NCBI GenBank assembly: GCA_039090855.1
Contig: CM076996.1
Location: forward strand, 44,916,469-44,980,468
Length of the DNA: 64,000 nucleotides
Direction: 5' to 3'
Origin: Macrothele yani
Taxonomy: Eukaryota > Arthropoda > Arachnida > Araneae > Macrothelidae
Position numbers and translations under genes: made by a program
Notes under the pieces: model-generated
The model's input: only the letters and a program-made list of their open reading frames with translations
What the model was told of the DNA's origin: nothing
Database searches by the model: none
Shown here: one piece after another, positions 22,948-33,771 of the stretch
How positions within the stretch are numbered: the first letter of the stretch is position 1
Layout of the letters: each line of letters opens with the position of its first letter

Positions 22948-24228
22948 CGAGGGTTGTACCAAAAGTAATGCAAAAGTAGGCATCACTTTTTTATTAACTA
23001 ACAGAGGTCATTCAAATTGCACATGCTGGTAGAATAACTCTTTCTCTATACAAAGGTACTTCTCTACGTAGTCTCCATCTCAAGTGATTCATTTGCGCCA
23101 TCGTTGAACCCAACTCTCTTTGAAAAATTCAGATGTGGACTGTTGTACCCACTTCTTCACAACCATTTTCACCTTGTCTGTGTCATCAAATCGTTGTCCC
23201 CAGAGACTGTCCTTCATTGGACCAAACAGGTGGAAGTCAGAAGGCACCAGATCTGGGCTGTACAGTGAATGGGGACCACCAACCAGCCTAATTTGCTGAT
23301 CGCCTGATTTGTTGACAAAGATGTGAGTGGTCTCGCATTGTCATGGTGAATGTGAATCCTTCTTAGATTCTTGTTCGGTCTCTTCCTCCTTATGGCTTCT
23401 AAGCTTCTTGAGTGTTTCAATGTACCACTCGCTGGTCATGGTATGACCACGTTCTAGAAAATTAAGTAGAATGACACCCCTGTCATCTCAAAAAACAGTC
23501 ATCATGACTTTCTGTGCTGATTGCTGGCTTTTGAACTTCTTAGGCCTTGGTAAAGAGGTGTGATGCCATTCCATGAATTGATTCTTTGTTTTTGGATCAT
23601 GAAGATCCACCCATGTTTCATCCCCTATCACCAGATTAGAAAAAAACGTGTCTTCATTTGCTTCAAACACTTCCAGCAGATCAGAGCAGACGTCCACCCT
23701 TCTCTTCTTTAAGTCGGGTGTCAACTGCTGAGGTACTCACTTTGCACATACTTTCCGATACCCTAAGTCTTCCACCATCTTCTGTATGGCATTGTGACCA
23801 TAGTCCAGTTGTGCAACAAGCTCACAGATTGTGTCTCATCTCTCCACGTGAATCAATTCATCTACTCACTGACGATTCGTGTCAGTGGTCGCAGATGATG
23901 GTATCACACTTCGTGGTTTGTCTTCAATGCTGGTTTCCCGTTCTTTAAACTTCTTCATCCATATCTGTGCACATTGCTCTTGTCAATGGTGTCATCTCCA
24001 TAAACATTCTGTAGCCTTCTGTGGATGGCGGACAGCTTACACTCTTCCTTTGTCAAGAACTCAATGATGGCATGTTGTTTCTGCTTGGAATCCATTATTT
24101 ACCTGCAATGAAGAAGAAGAGTTACTATAGAGGAAGAGTTACTCTACCAACATGTGCAATTTGAATGACCTCTGTCAGTTAATACAAAAATTATGCCCAC
24201 TTTTGCATTACTTTCAGTACAATCCTCG
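22948..24228 (-). mobile_element. mariner element with TIRs, degenerate transposase
   Basis: Inverted termini of about 35 bp: CGAGGGTTGTACCAAAAGTA at 22948 and its complement ending at 24228, with TA flanks at 22946-22947 and 24229-24230. At 1281 bp the length is full. The minus-strand coding region begins MDSKQKQHAIIEFLTKEE at about 24094. It continues with LSAIHRRLQNVYG, VIGDETWVDLHDP (first Asp, about 23620) and HHDNARPLTSL (second Asp, about 23340). The third-Asp region near 23265 is frameshifted. It belongs to a mariner lineage distinct from the others in the window. Confidence 0.9.
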
Positions 24229-24334
24229 TATATGTATAATTTGATGCATTTTGTCCCTCCCCCTTGAGGAAATTCTGTGTGTGTGGTACTGCGCCAGAAA
24301 CACTACTCACACCCACATGTCTATAAATAAATAA

Positions 24335-24341
24335 ATATATA

Positions 24342-24414
<73 letters not shown>

Positions 24415-24525
24415 AACATGCTGGAATAGCATGGAGCAGACTGGCTCAAGACAGACAGTTGTGGAAGAAACTTGGGGAGACCTTCATCCAGTAGTGGATT
24501 CATAATGGTTGACAATGATGATGAC

Positions 24526-24558
<33 letters not shown>
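24335..24558 (+). pseudogene. RTE-type LINE copy E, last 118 bp, between (GT)n and (AC)n
   Basis: 24413-24530 is the extreme 3' end of the RTE family on the + strand, reading AGVTWR-like to QQWIDNG-like with mutations and then GTTGACAATGATGATGACAA. It lies exactly between a (GT)n run (24344-24407) and an (AC)n run (24527-24558). The 3' microsatellite grows out of the RTE tail. Confidence 0.85.
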
Positions 24559-24559
<1 letters not shown>

Positions 24560-26261
24560 TAGAATACAGTGGCATGTCATTTATATGTTTTTCAAGGGAT
24601 GAAAATTAAAACTTGTATAGCTGTGAAAAGCACATAAGAAAAATCTGGAGCTTTCTTAATCATATATCTATCCCAGTATTAAAAACGTATCATTGATTAA
24701 ATCATATGCCTTATTGGTGTGTAATCAATGTTCCAATGTAGGTTTTTGTATGTGTGTGCACATGGAAAGAGCTTGAGCAGTGAGCATCCATTGAGCTTCA
24801 CGTCCTGAGCTCCAGTATCAAAATAACTTATCCAGAGCTTGAGCACTCATTAGTATTCTCGTTTAGAACTTGAGTAGCCATTAAAATTCTGAAAAGTTGG
24901 TATCTATGGTAAAATGAGTGTCCATTGAAATTCTGAAAACTAGGTGCCTATGTCAGAATAATGTATACTTGTGTGTACTCAGACAGCTTTTTAGGGGAAC
25001 CAAGATCTGCTTGTGGTGTTTGTTGACTCTGAAAAAGCTTTTAACAGGATCCCTACATTGCTATGTTTGTGAGCATAGCAACAGTGTGTGATATTTTATC
25101 AACTGTAGGCTGGTCACGGTCAGTTAGTGATACATTTTGGTGTTATGGTAAATTTTTCTTAAATCTTAAAGAAGTCTGCTTTAAAAATGCTTCCAGAGAT
25201 GCAGATCAGTGTAACATTCTCTAACATGGTAACTCTCAATTAACAGGGGAAGATTATCTGAGATCTGTTCAAAGAAAATTGACAGGTGTGTTCAGTATCA
25301 AAAGATACACTTCATTTGAAATCACTTTGTAGAAAGGAACAAGTGTAAAATGAAGGCAATTTTATTTCTTGCCTGCGTATTTAATGGGTTTGGGGGGGGG
25401 GGGTTAATGTGCAAAACCAAGGTAGACTGTTCTTGAAAATTGCATGCATGTTTCTACCAATAGTGCTCAAGTAACATTACATCTTTTCTTTGCCTTTTCA
25501 GTATCTTTTCAGTTTTACAGCAGTATAAGTGTAATGTTTGAGTTTTTAGACTGTTTTTCAGAATGCTTAAAAGGAAAAGAGTTGTTTTTTCAAAGTTATA
25601 GTGTCCACTTGAACTTGATGATTTGCTATGAACTTGAACTCACTGATAATTTTTCAGTTTATTAAAAATGACAGCTTTGTAAAATATATTTATGAAGTTG
25701 CCATTATGAGTTTGACAGTGACCTTCAGCAACAAGAATTTGGTGAATACACCTGATAGTAACAATGACATTTATTAAAGTGTACAAAGGCAGGGTACACC
25801 AGACAAGTTGTTTTATTGACTTGCCACGTAAGTTTTTATTTTGTGGTGGCATTTAGGTGGGACAAGTGGATGTAGGTGGAGTGAAATATCTTGGTGAAAA
25901 AGGTTTTGTGAGAAATTGCTTTTTATTCATCATTCAGTGTGTGTTACCTTTTTCTATATACTACATGAAATTTTGACAGCTTAGAGGAGGGTAAAATGAA
26001 AATTCTAAAACAATATGCAAAAGAGTTGAAAGTGCTCACAAGGTTGGGAAACTGTCACCAGATAAATCTATGCTTGATACTGATTTGTTTTAAAAAAATG
26101 GTTTTTATGTGGTTCATCACTTTTGGATTTTTTTTTTTTTTTTTCATAAAAAAAATGCTTTTTCTCTCTCTCTGATCCAGGCTGCAATAGCAGCTAGTCA
26201 TGAAACAGGAACTAATTTCATGATAAATAAATGATTTTCAGAGATAATGGTTATTTTTATT
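24559..26261. other. intronic sequence; tiny RT scrap at 25004-25069
   Basis: Mostly featureless. At 25004-25069 one frame reads LVVFVDSEKAFNRIP, a reverse-transcriptase motif A fragment from a decayed LINE, ended by TGA. A diverged direct repeat around TGAGCA-TCCATTGA blocks is seen at 24770-24960. A poly-G run is at 25392-25402. No exon was recognised. Confidence 0.5.
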
Positions 26262-26274
26262 TATTCCAATTTTG

Positions 26275-26693
26275 TAGAGCATTGTCATTTTCATGTAGGA
26301 CTTCCGTCCACAGGGAGTAGAGTTTAGGTCCCAGCCACCTACAGCGAGATCGCCTTTTGGGCAGGACGCAGAAACGGAAGGAATGAGAGCAAGTCTAGCG
26401 ACTTTTAACAGAACAGTTTGTAGTGAGATTAGATTACAGTAGATGGCGCCACCGTACAAGTACGATATTGCACATAGATGGGTGAGAGAATTTCAGGGAG
26501 GACATAGGAAAGGATACCCATTTAACCAGTGGGTCCAGCCTGGGGGCCGTCACTTAACGTGCTCGTCCGATGCACGGCGGATATTCAGCGATTGTTAGTA
26601 AATCACACCATCTCTGAAAGATCAGCCCAGGCTAGAACCTGGGGACCCAGCATCGATAATCTGAAACACTAACCACTAAGCCATCCGCGGCTC
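26275..26693 (-). mobile_element. SINE-B (tRNA-derived, second family), 13-bp perfect target duplication
   Basis: A minus-strand insertion of 419 bp is flanked by TATTCCAATTTTG at 26262-26274 and 26694-26706. Its head, the complement of 26580-26693, is tRNA-like. The body is more GC-rich than its surroundings (CGGTGGCGCCATCTACTG on the minus strand near 26450) and is unrelated to SINE-A. There is no poly-A; the 3' end reads AATGACAATGCTCTA on the minus strand. Confidence 0.8.
26629..26683 (-). promoter_or_regulatory. RNA polymerase III A and B boxes of SINE-B
   Basis: On the minus strand TGGCTTAGTGG (26673-26683) is a perfect A box. GGTTCTAGCCT (26629-26639) is a degenerate B box. Their order and spacing are tRNA-like. 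Confidence 0.72.
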
Positions 26694-26849
26694 TATTCCA
26701 ATTTTGATCATTGAAGCTTTTATTTATTGGAAGCTGGATATTTCAAGTTTAGAAGTTATTTTAAATCAGTGCAAAGAGGTTGTCATAACTTTCAAAACAC
26801 AGCAGCAGCTGTGTTTTGAAAATTAGGACATAATATAAAAGACATTTTT

Positions 26850-27748
26850 AATATAGATGCTAAATCTATTATTTTCCTTTATGCAGATGATACCACTTTG
26901 TTATCCAGTGGAACTGACCCAAACGGAATAATTTTACAAGGCAATATAGAATTACAGAAATATATGGAGTGGTTGGGAGCTAATGAACTGGTACTAAATA
27001 CAGATAAGACTAAATCAGTAATTTTTTCTAGACAGAAAACAAAACAAGATATAAATATTCCATTATTGGATAACAAATCAATTGAAATAGTAATTAATTA
27101 ACTGTACTTATTCTGGAATTACACTCAACAATGATTTAAACTGGAATAAACACATAGAAAATCTTCTGAATAAAATATAAAAAAATGTCGAATTGTAAGC
27201 CATGTTTTAATAAACCTTATGGTTAAAACATTAAAATTATGATATTTTACCTTAATTCATACACATTTTAATTATTGCATATTAACATGGATTCAAACAA
27301 CTCAATCCAATATTAAAAAACTGTAAATACTTCAAAATAAATTTATTAGACTAATAGATTTAAAATACAACTTTAACAGTAATAATTATATGTGGTTGGG
27401 TATTCATGGTTTTGCAAGAGTTTTCCCTAATAAATATAATATAATGGCTGTTAAGCAATTATACGATTTTAACTTAGGGAAAATTATGTATAAAAGAAGA
27501 AAAAATAACATAGAACATGATCTAATAAAAATAACTACTTATACAGATCAATATAATACTAGAAATCAGCATATACTAATACCAGTTTTACCTGAAACTA
27601 TAACCATAAAACAAAGTCTACATTACTGTGGACCAAGATTTTGGAATTCATTACCTAGAGAACTAACAGAAACCAATAAGTATAACTTATATAAAAAAAA
27701 AACCCAACTTAAAGCATATATATTAAACTAACTACAAAAAAAAAAAAA
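26850..27748 (+). pseudogene. LINE-C 3' fragment (RT motif C and C-terminal tail), poly-A ended
   Basis: At about 26878 the + strand reads YADDTTLLSSG (RT motif C), then LNTDKTKSVIFS and, with shifts, a YLGITLNNDLNW-like segment at 27105-27150. The C-terminal segment 27390-27731 contains LYDFNLGKIMYKRR, YNTRNQHILIPV and GPRFWNSLPREL, typical of CR1/L2/jockey-group LINE tails, and stops at 27729-27731. A poly-A run follows (27737-27750). It is 5'-truncated, strongly AT-rich and unrelated to the RTE or LINE-B families here. Confidence 0.82.
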
Positions 27749-27750
27749 AA

Positions 27751-28376
27751 CGAGATGGGAAGGGTAGGTCAATCAGAAAGTTAGAGGGCAAAAGTTATCT
27801 TTAATTGTTGCCACAGAAATTTCATGTTATACTAATGGTAATCTAATTTCATTGCTGTCTTGGATTGTTGACTTTACTTAGGGAGCTTGGAGCTAAGTCA
27901 GGACTCTGTGAGGCCTTTTCCCAGAGCTTCCTTTCTGTTGTCATAAAAATAGATAAATAACAATGTAACAATAAATCGTGAATCTCTTAACAGCAGAAAT
28001 AATAAATGAAATGAAATGTTAGTAGCAGATTATTATACTGAATTGTACTTTCAGAGCTTAAAATATTTGAACAGGTCATATTTAGTACTCTTTTATCTTT
28101 GTGCCAAGTTAGCATAAGTGTCATGAGACATTTCATTTTATCATGGCAGGGAGATAGCAAAAATAGTTCTGTAGTTGTTTTAACTAGTATGATAATGTAC
28201 TGACTGTTAAAATAAACAGTGTAAAATATTTGCAAAATTTCTGTTGTTTTAAGTAGTATGTAATATTGAAACGTTCTCTGTTAAATTTTGCAAAATGTTT
28301 GTCTCAAGTTTGTAAGCTGTGCTTTTGTGTGTTTCATTATTTTGAATGACTTCATGTGTTTCTTTTCTCTGCATAG
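27751..28376 (+). other. TMEM59 intron sequence upstream of the first visible exon
   Basis: No repeat or coding motif was recognised. The 3' end is a good splice acceptor: TTTCTTTTCTCTGCATAG ends at 28376. Confidence 0.65.
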
Positions 28377-28563
28377 GAAAACCAGCCACAAACACTTCAT
28401 GTACTTACTCCATTGATGTATATAAGAGGTGCTTACAATACAATAGTGCACCATATGAAACAGTTCATTGCTACCAGTTGGACTGTATATGTTGAAGAAG
28501 ATTCTGGGAAGATGGTTGTGTTGCAGAGCAACCCAAAAGTTATAGTTGAGACTTCTGGACAAA
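28377..28563 (+). CDS. TMEM59: TMEM59-like protein, internal exon (luminal domain end)
   Basis: This is a 187-base exon between a pyrimidine-rich acceptor (...GCATAG, ends 28376) and the consensus donor GTATGT (28564). It reads from 28377 as ENQPQTLHVLTPL, then MKQFIATSWTVYVEEDSGK, then MVVLQSNPKVIVETSGQ, leaving one base (phase 1). I recognise the SSWTFYLQADDGK...QSKP block of vertebrate TMEM59, recalled from memory and not searched. TMEM59 is a type I membrane protein of Golgi and endosomes that affects glycoprotein maturation and, through ATG16L1, endosomal LC3 labelling; this is family knowledge. The N-terminal signal peptide and cysteine-rich exons are not in the window. Confidence 0.8.
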
Positions 28564-28894
28564 GTATGTTGGTCTTTTTGTCTTCTTTCTTACCTGTTTT
28601 GTTTGTCAAAAACAGGTAAATGCTTTAGTACTGTAACAAAGATACACAGATGCATTTAAAAAACTGGCAGCAAGTTTCTGCCTTTGTATGTTGAGATTCA
28701 GTTTAAGGATACATATTATAATTTAGCAGTGCATCACTTTAGCAGTTTTAGTATTTAAGTTTTATTTAATGAATTCAACAAACCAATCAAATAGATATTA
28801 AATGAATTTCTGAAATTATTCAAAGCTATGTCAGCTTTTTTTTTTTTTTTAGCCTTGCAAAAAATTTATATAATTTCTATTTAGTCTTATTCTC

Positions 28895-29001
28895 AGGAAC
28901 AAAGTAATTTTGTGCTAAAAAGTAATCCAACTTAAAAGAAGCAATGCCATTTTATGCACGATTTTATAGAAAGTTTTATGTTAAAAGCATATGTACAGAT
29001 A

Positions 29002-29051
<50 letters not shown>

Positions 29052-29913
29052 TAAGACCTTTTGAGCTTTCTATAAGCTCATCCTCAGATGTAACACAGTA
29101 CTAAATTACAAGCAAGTAGGTGGTGATTATATATCGTGGGAGCAGATTCACAAATGACGCAGTTCTAAGCAAGGTCAACGCATGCGCCGAAATAATTCGG
29201 CATTCATGATCCATTAATTGTTTCCAGAGGAGGGGAATGGTACATGGGTATTCTTCATTACAGTAAAGGTGGCTGCATTTGTAAATCAACAAACTCTGTG
29301 AAAAGAAGAGTTGAACATAACCTTGGAGTGTTCAAAATAATTATATCTTCCCACATAGGGGTATGTTTGCTCCTAAGTAGAGTCTGGAGAGAGCTGTTGA
29401 AGAGGGCTTTTTGGAGCTGTTTGAACATCCTCCACTTCAGCAGCCCTCTCCAGACTCTACTTAGGAGGCAAACATACCCCTGTGTGGGAAGATTAAATTA
29501 TTTTGAACACACTGAGGTTACATGCAACTCTTAATTTCACAGAGAGTTTGTTGATTTACAAATAGAGCCACCTTTGCTGTAATGAAGAATACCAATGTAC
29601 CATCCCCTCCCCTGGAAACAATTAATGGATCATGAAAAGCATTCAGATGATTTGGAAGACGATCTTGCTCAATTATTTCAGCGCATGTGTTTGACCTTGC
29701 TTAGAACTGTGTCATTTGTGAATGTGCTTTCACGATATATAACCACTACCTACTTACTCGCTTGTAATTTAGTATAGTGTTACATCTGAGGTTGAGCGTA
29801 TAGTAAGCTCAAAAGGTCTTTTGTGTGTGTGTATTTTAATGTGTACATATGCTTTTAACATAAAACTTTTTATAAAATTGTGCTTAAGACGGCATTGCTT
29901 CTTTTAACTTAGA
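28895..29913. mobile_element. Penelope-type foldback, about 490-bp arms, no RT; 14-bp target duplication
   Basis: The insertion is flanked by the perfect 14-base repeat TTAGTCTTATTCTC (28881-28894 and 29914-29927). Arms from 28921 to about 29410 and from about 29425 to 29913 are inverted copies, for example AATTAATGGATCATG at 29624 and its complement at 29207. A 26-base extension occurs at the left end only. This architecture matches PLE-1 and PLE-2. A frame in the left arm reads KSTNSVKRRVEHNL, vaguely like the YIGST...R.EH part of a GIY-YIG domain. The left arm contains (TA)n(CA)n at 29005-29052. The four ORFs here are shadows of the arms. Confidence 0.72.
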
Positions 29914-29927
29914 TTAGTCTTATTCTC

Positions 29928-30962
29928 TACAGCAATAGTATGAGTTGTTATTCTTCCGTGTTTCATGTACTAATAATTTTTTCTTTTCCCATATACTTGC
30001 ATAATCATTCTTATGTCAGTGATGAAATATTCTGTGACAGAGTTGCAGCCAGAAATAATTTTCAGGGGGGAGTCTGAATTTGAAAATTAATTTTCATCAT
30101 ATGTTATACATACATTGAGTATTTTCTCTGTCACATTTTATTTGCATACAAAATTCTTCAATTTAATATTCCCCAATTTTTGAATAATGTAATAATGTCT
30201 TATATGCTATACAGTTACAAAAACTTATAAAATTCATAAAACAATTATTTTATTTTTAAGATATTTTAAACATTTCAGGAGGGTTTAAACCTTCAAAACC
30301 CCACCAAAATGCCATTTATTTTTATGTAATAATCAGCTATAGATCAGACTATCAGAAAGCTAAAAGAATTTATTTAAATGTTTTATGACATTCAGTGATT
30401 TCTTTTTAAACAGTGTTTATTTACTGCTACAAAGAATTGTGATTGTCATGGTAATTCATAGTTCCAATCTAAAAACTCATTACTATCAGATTTTTTAATT
30501 ACAGTGTTCCATTAAGTACTCTTCAGTCATTCATAAAAACATTGAGTTGTAAATGCCATTTCTTTTTTGTTGCCTTTTTTCAAAATACTCATTTAAAACA
30601 AAATTCCTCTTGGATTGAGCATTTTATTTTGACATGTTCATTGTGAATACTAAAGCTGTGATTACTTTCACCCCGTGCTTTCTTGTACTAAGCTTATGAA
30701 TAGAAACATTTCTAAAATGGTAAATTTTCTTAGATGAAAAACTTGCACAACATTACCAGGTAAGCATGATACAATCAGGTTGAGGTGCATAAATGTTTGG
30801 GGTTTGGGGGTTAAATTGGAAATAAGAAGAATTAGCCAAGGAATTTTTCATGTCATCTGTATGAAATTTTGTTAGCCAAATGGTTGAAAATGTTAGATGG
30901 GTGATGTTTTTGCTCACACTCAAACTTCTAGATAAGGACTAAAAAGTGAAATAACTTTTTAT
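29928..30962 (+). other. TMEM59 intron sequence, nothing recognised
   Basis: AT-rich sequence with no coding motif or internal repeat beyond short A/T runs. Confidence 0.55.
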
Positions 30963-31600
30963 ATTTGCATTTTTGAACTTCACTTTTAGTTGGTAAAGTT
31001 CGATGAACACTTACCGCACGTGGGGCTTGGCTTTCAATTCATATTTCCGTTATGTGGATGCGGCACGGGGTTTTTCATTTGGCCAAGGGTCCGCTTCTTT
31101 TTTTTTTTTTTTTTCCGTTGGAATTTATTTTGTCTCATCACCAAATGAGTTTTTTTTCCTTTGCTGCATCCTCATTTACTTCAATATTTATTCATACCCG
31201 AGTACTTTCGGTAAAACACCTTTACCGTCTTCGAGGGGACGTTTTGCTCCGACTAGCACGGACCGTGTCAGCTGGGCATTTCGGTGGTTCTCGTGCCAGC
31301 TGACACGGTCCGTGCTAGTCGGAGCAAAACGTCCCCTCGAAGACGGTAAAGGTGTTTTAAAGTACTCGGGTATGAATAAATATTGAAGTAAATGAGGATG
31401 CAGCAAAGGAAAAAAACTCATTTGGTGATGAGACAAATAAATTCCAACGGAAAAAAAAAAAAAGAAGCGGACCCGTGGCCAAATGAAAAACCCCCGTGCC
31501 GCATCCACATAACGGAAATATGAATTGAAAGCCAAAGCCCCACGTGCGGTAAGTGTTCATCGAACTTTACCAACTAAAAGTGAAGTTCAAAAATGCAAAT
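30963..31600. repeat. near-perfect 638-bp intronic hairpin (arms about 305-313 bp, loop 20 nt)
   Basis: Left arm 30963-31275 and right arm 31296-31600 are inverted copies differing only by a few single-base changes, homopolymer lengths and a 4-base gap near 31211. By eye they are about 97-98 percent identical. The 20-base loop is GCATTTCGGTGGTTCTCGTG. The loop-proximal 70 bases are GC-rich (GTCTTCGAGGGGACG, CACGGACCGTGTCAGCTGG), unlike the AT-rich surroundings. No target duplication was seen. The ORFs found on both strands are palindromic shadows. It could be a young foldback transposon or a long hairpin RNA precursor. Confidence 0.9.
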
Positions 31601-33771
31601 GCATTAATGCACGTTAAATTATATAACCTCCAATATCGGAAGTAAATTGAAACTTTTTATATATTTTATTTCTAAAAAAAAATGTTTAAGTTGTACACTC
31701 TTAAGTGCAGAAGAATGAATTTGTAACATTAATGATTGAAGTGAAAGAATTCTTTGGATTCGTTTGAAAGTGAAATTTCAGACAGAGAATAGTAATTGTT
31801 GTAGTGTATGCTCCTTGTGACTCGGAATCTTCTGATAGGAAGGAAGATTTCTGGAATGAGCTAAAAGCTGTTTTGAGCCAGTTTGGTGCTAAAGAGAAAG
31901 TTATAATAGCAGGGAATTTCAATGCTAGAGTAGGCATGTAGAATGCAATTTCTGACAATGTCCTGTGTAAGTTTAATTATCCTTGTGTGAATGATAATGG
32001 TGAAAGATTAATTGAACTCTGCATTGAGAATGGTTTGTGCGTATCTAACACGTTTTTCAACCACAAGTACATCCTCACATATACTTGGGAAAATCGTATT
32101 CTTGGTCAAAAGAGTGATAGATTTTGTTGTCTACAATCAGCGTCTAGAACACTTATTTGTTGACACTTGTGTGATGAAAGGTGCAGGTGTTGGTCCTGAT
32201 CATTACTTGGTAGTGTCACGAGTGAAACTGAATGTTGGTTGAAGGAATAGGAAGAGGCCCAGGATGGAAAGAATGAAGGTTGAAAGGCTCCCTGAAAATC
32301 ATCAGCGTTATTCTGACGTACTCAGAGAACGACTGAAGGAGCTGAAGTCTTGTGAGAGTGATGCAGAAAAGTAATGGGAATGTTTTAAGAACTGTGTTGT
32401 CACTGCTGCTGAAGAGATCTGTGGCACCACAATAGTGGGTAACAATAAAGGTGATGCTTGGTGGAATAGTGAGATTGAAGATGCAGTAAAGAGAAAGAAA
32501 GAAGCTTATTTGTGGATCTTGCAAGGTAGAGTTTCTGTGGATGAATATCACTGCAAGAAGCATGAAGCAGCTAAGCTGGTTTGCCAGAGTAAGTCAAAAG
32601 ATATGAAGGAGAAGATGGAAAGGCATGAATTGTTTTTTGTTTTTTTTTTCTTTTGTTTCTTTTTGGAAAGATAAGACTTTTTGGAAGTACATGAGGCTCA
32701 GGAAAAATAGGGGAAACAAAGTGGTAAATTGTGTGAAGAATAGGATCGGGGAAATGATATGGGAACCCAATGAGTTGAGTGAAAGATTGGGTGAATACTT
32801 CTGTGAGTTATTAGATCAGGAAAGCAAAGATGATTCAGAGGCAGAAGCAGATGATGTCACAGTGAAGGATGGAAGCACAGGAGCGATCTCAAGAGAAGAG
32901 GTGTGTAAAACTCTAAAATCTTTCCAGGATGGTAAGGCTCCTGGAGTGGATGTCATAACTGCCGAGATGTTGAAATATGGTGGTGACTCTGTAATTGACT
33001 GGTTAACTGAAATTTGCCACTTGGGCTGGGAGTAAGGAATGGTCCCTCCGGATTGGAAGGATGCTATCATTGTTCCTTTTTGTAAGGGAAAAGGCGATCA
33101 GACTGACTGCAAGAACTATCTTGGTATTAGCCTACTGAGTGTGACAGGGGAAGTGTTCGGTTAGGTTGTTATTGAAAAAGTACGGAGTCTTACATCAGAG
33201 TAAGTGTGGGATGTTCAGAATGGTTTTATGCCTGGTAAAGGCTGCACTAACCAAATTTTTAATTTTTGCATTATGCATTATCATTGAAAAGTATCTGGCT
33301 CTTGGTAAGAAAGTCTTTGCTGCTTTCGTAGATTTAGAGAAAGCTTACGACCAAGTAAATAAGACACTTTTGTGAAAAGTTTTGAATGAATATGGTGTTT
33401 TTGGGAATCTACTTAATAGTGTAAAAGCCATGTATGCTGGTAGTGCTTGTGTATGAGTGAATGGTATTTTATAAAAATGGTTTTCTATTTGTGCTGGAGT
33501 CAGACAAGGTTGTGTAATGTCACCATGGCTGTTTAATATATTTATGGATGCATGCATAATGCCAAAATAGATAATACTGGTTTATGTCTTGCTGTATGCT
33601 GATAACACTGTCCTGTTGGCAGAGAGCAAAAGTGAGTTGCAGAGTATGCTGTCCCGAATGTACGAAGTTTGCATGAAATTCAAACTGAGTATAAATAAGG
33701 GAAAAATCAAAGTTATGTTTCATACATATTAAGTGCATTATGTTGCTGCATTGCAATATCCCTATACACCA

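Noticed and set aside
24344..24558. Long Cys-Val and Thr-His repeat peptides
   Set aside because: Translations of (GT)n and (AC)n microsatellites.
31003..31560. Several overlapping ORFs of 67-127 codons on both strands
   Set aside because: They are reflections of the 638-bp palindrome; the same peptides appear from both arms and resemble no protein family I know.
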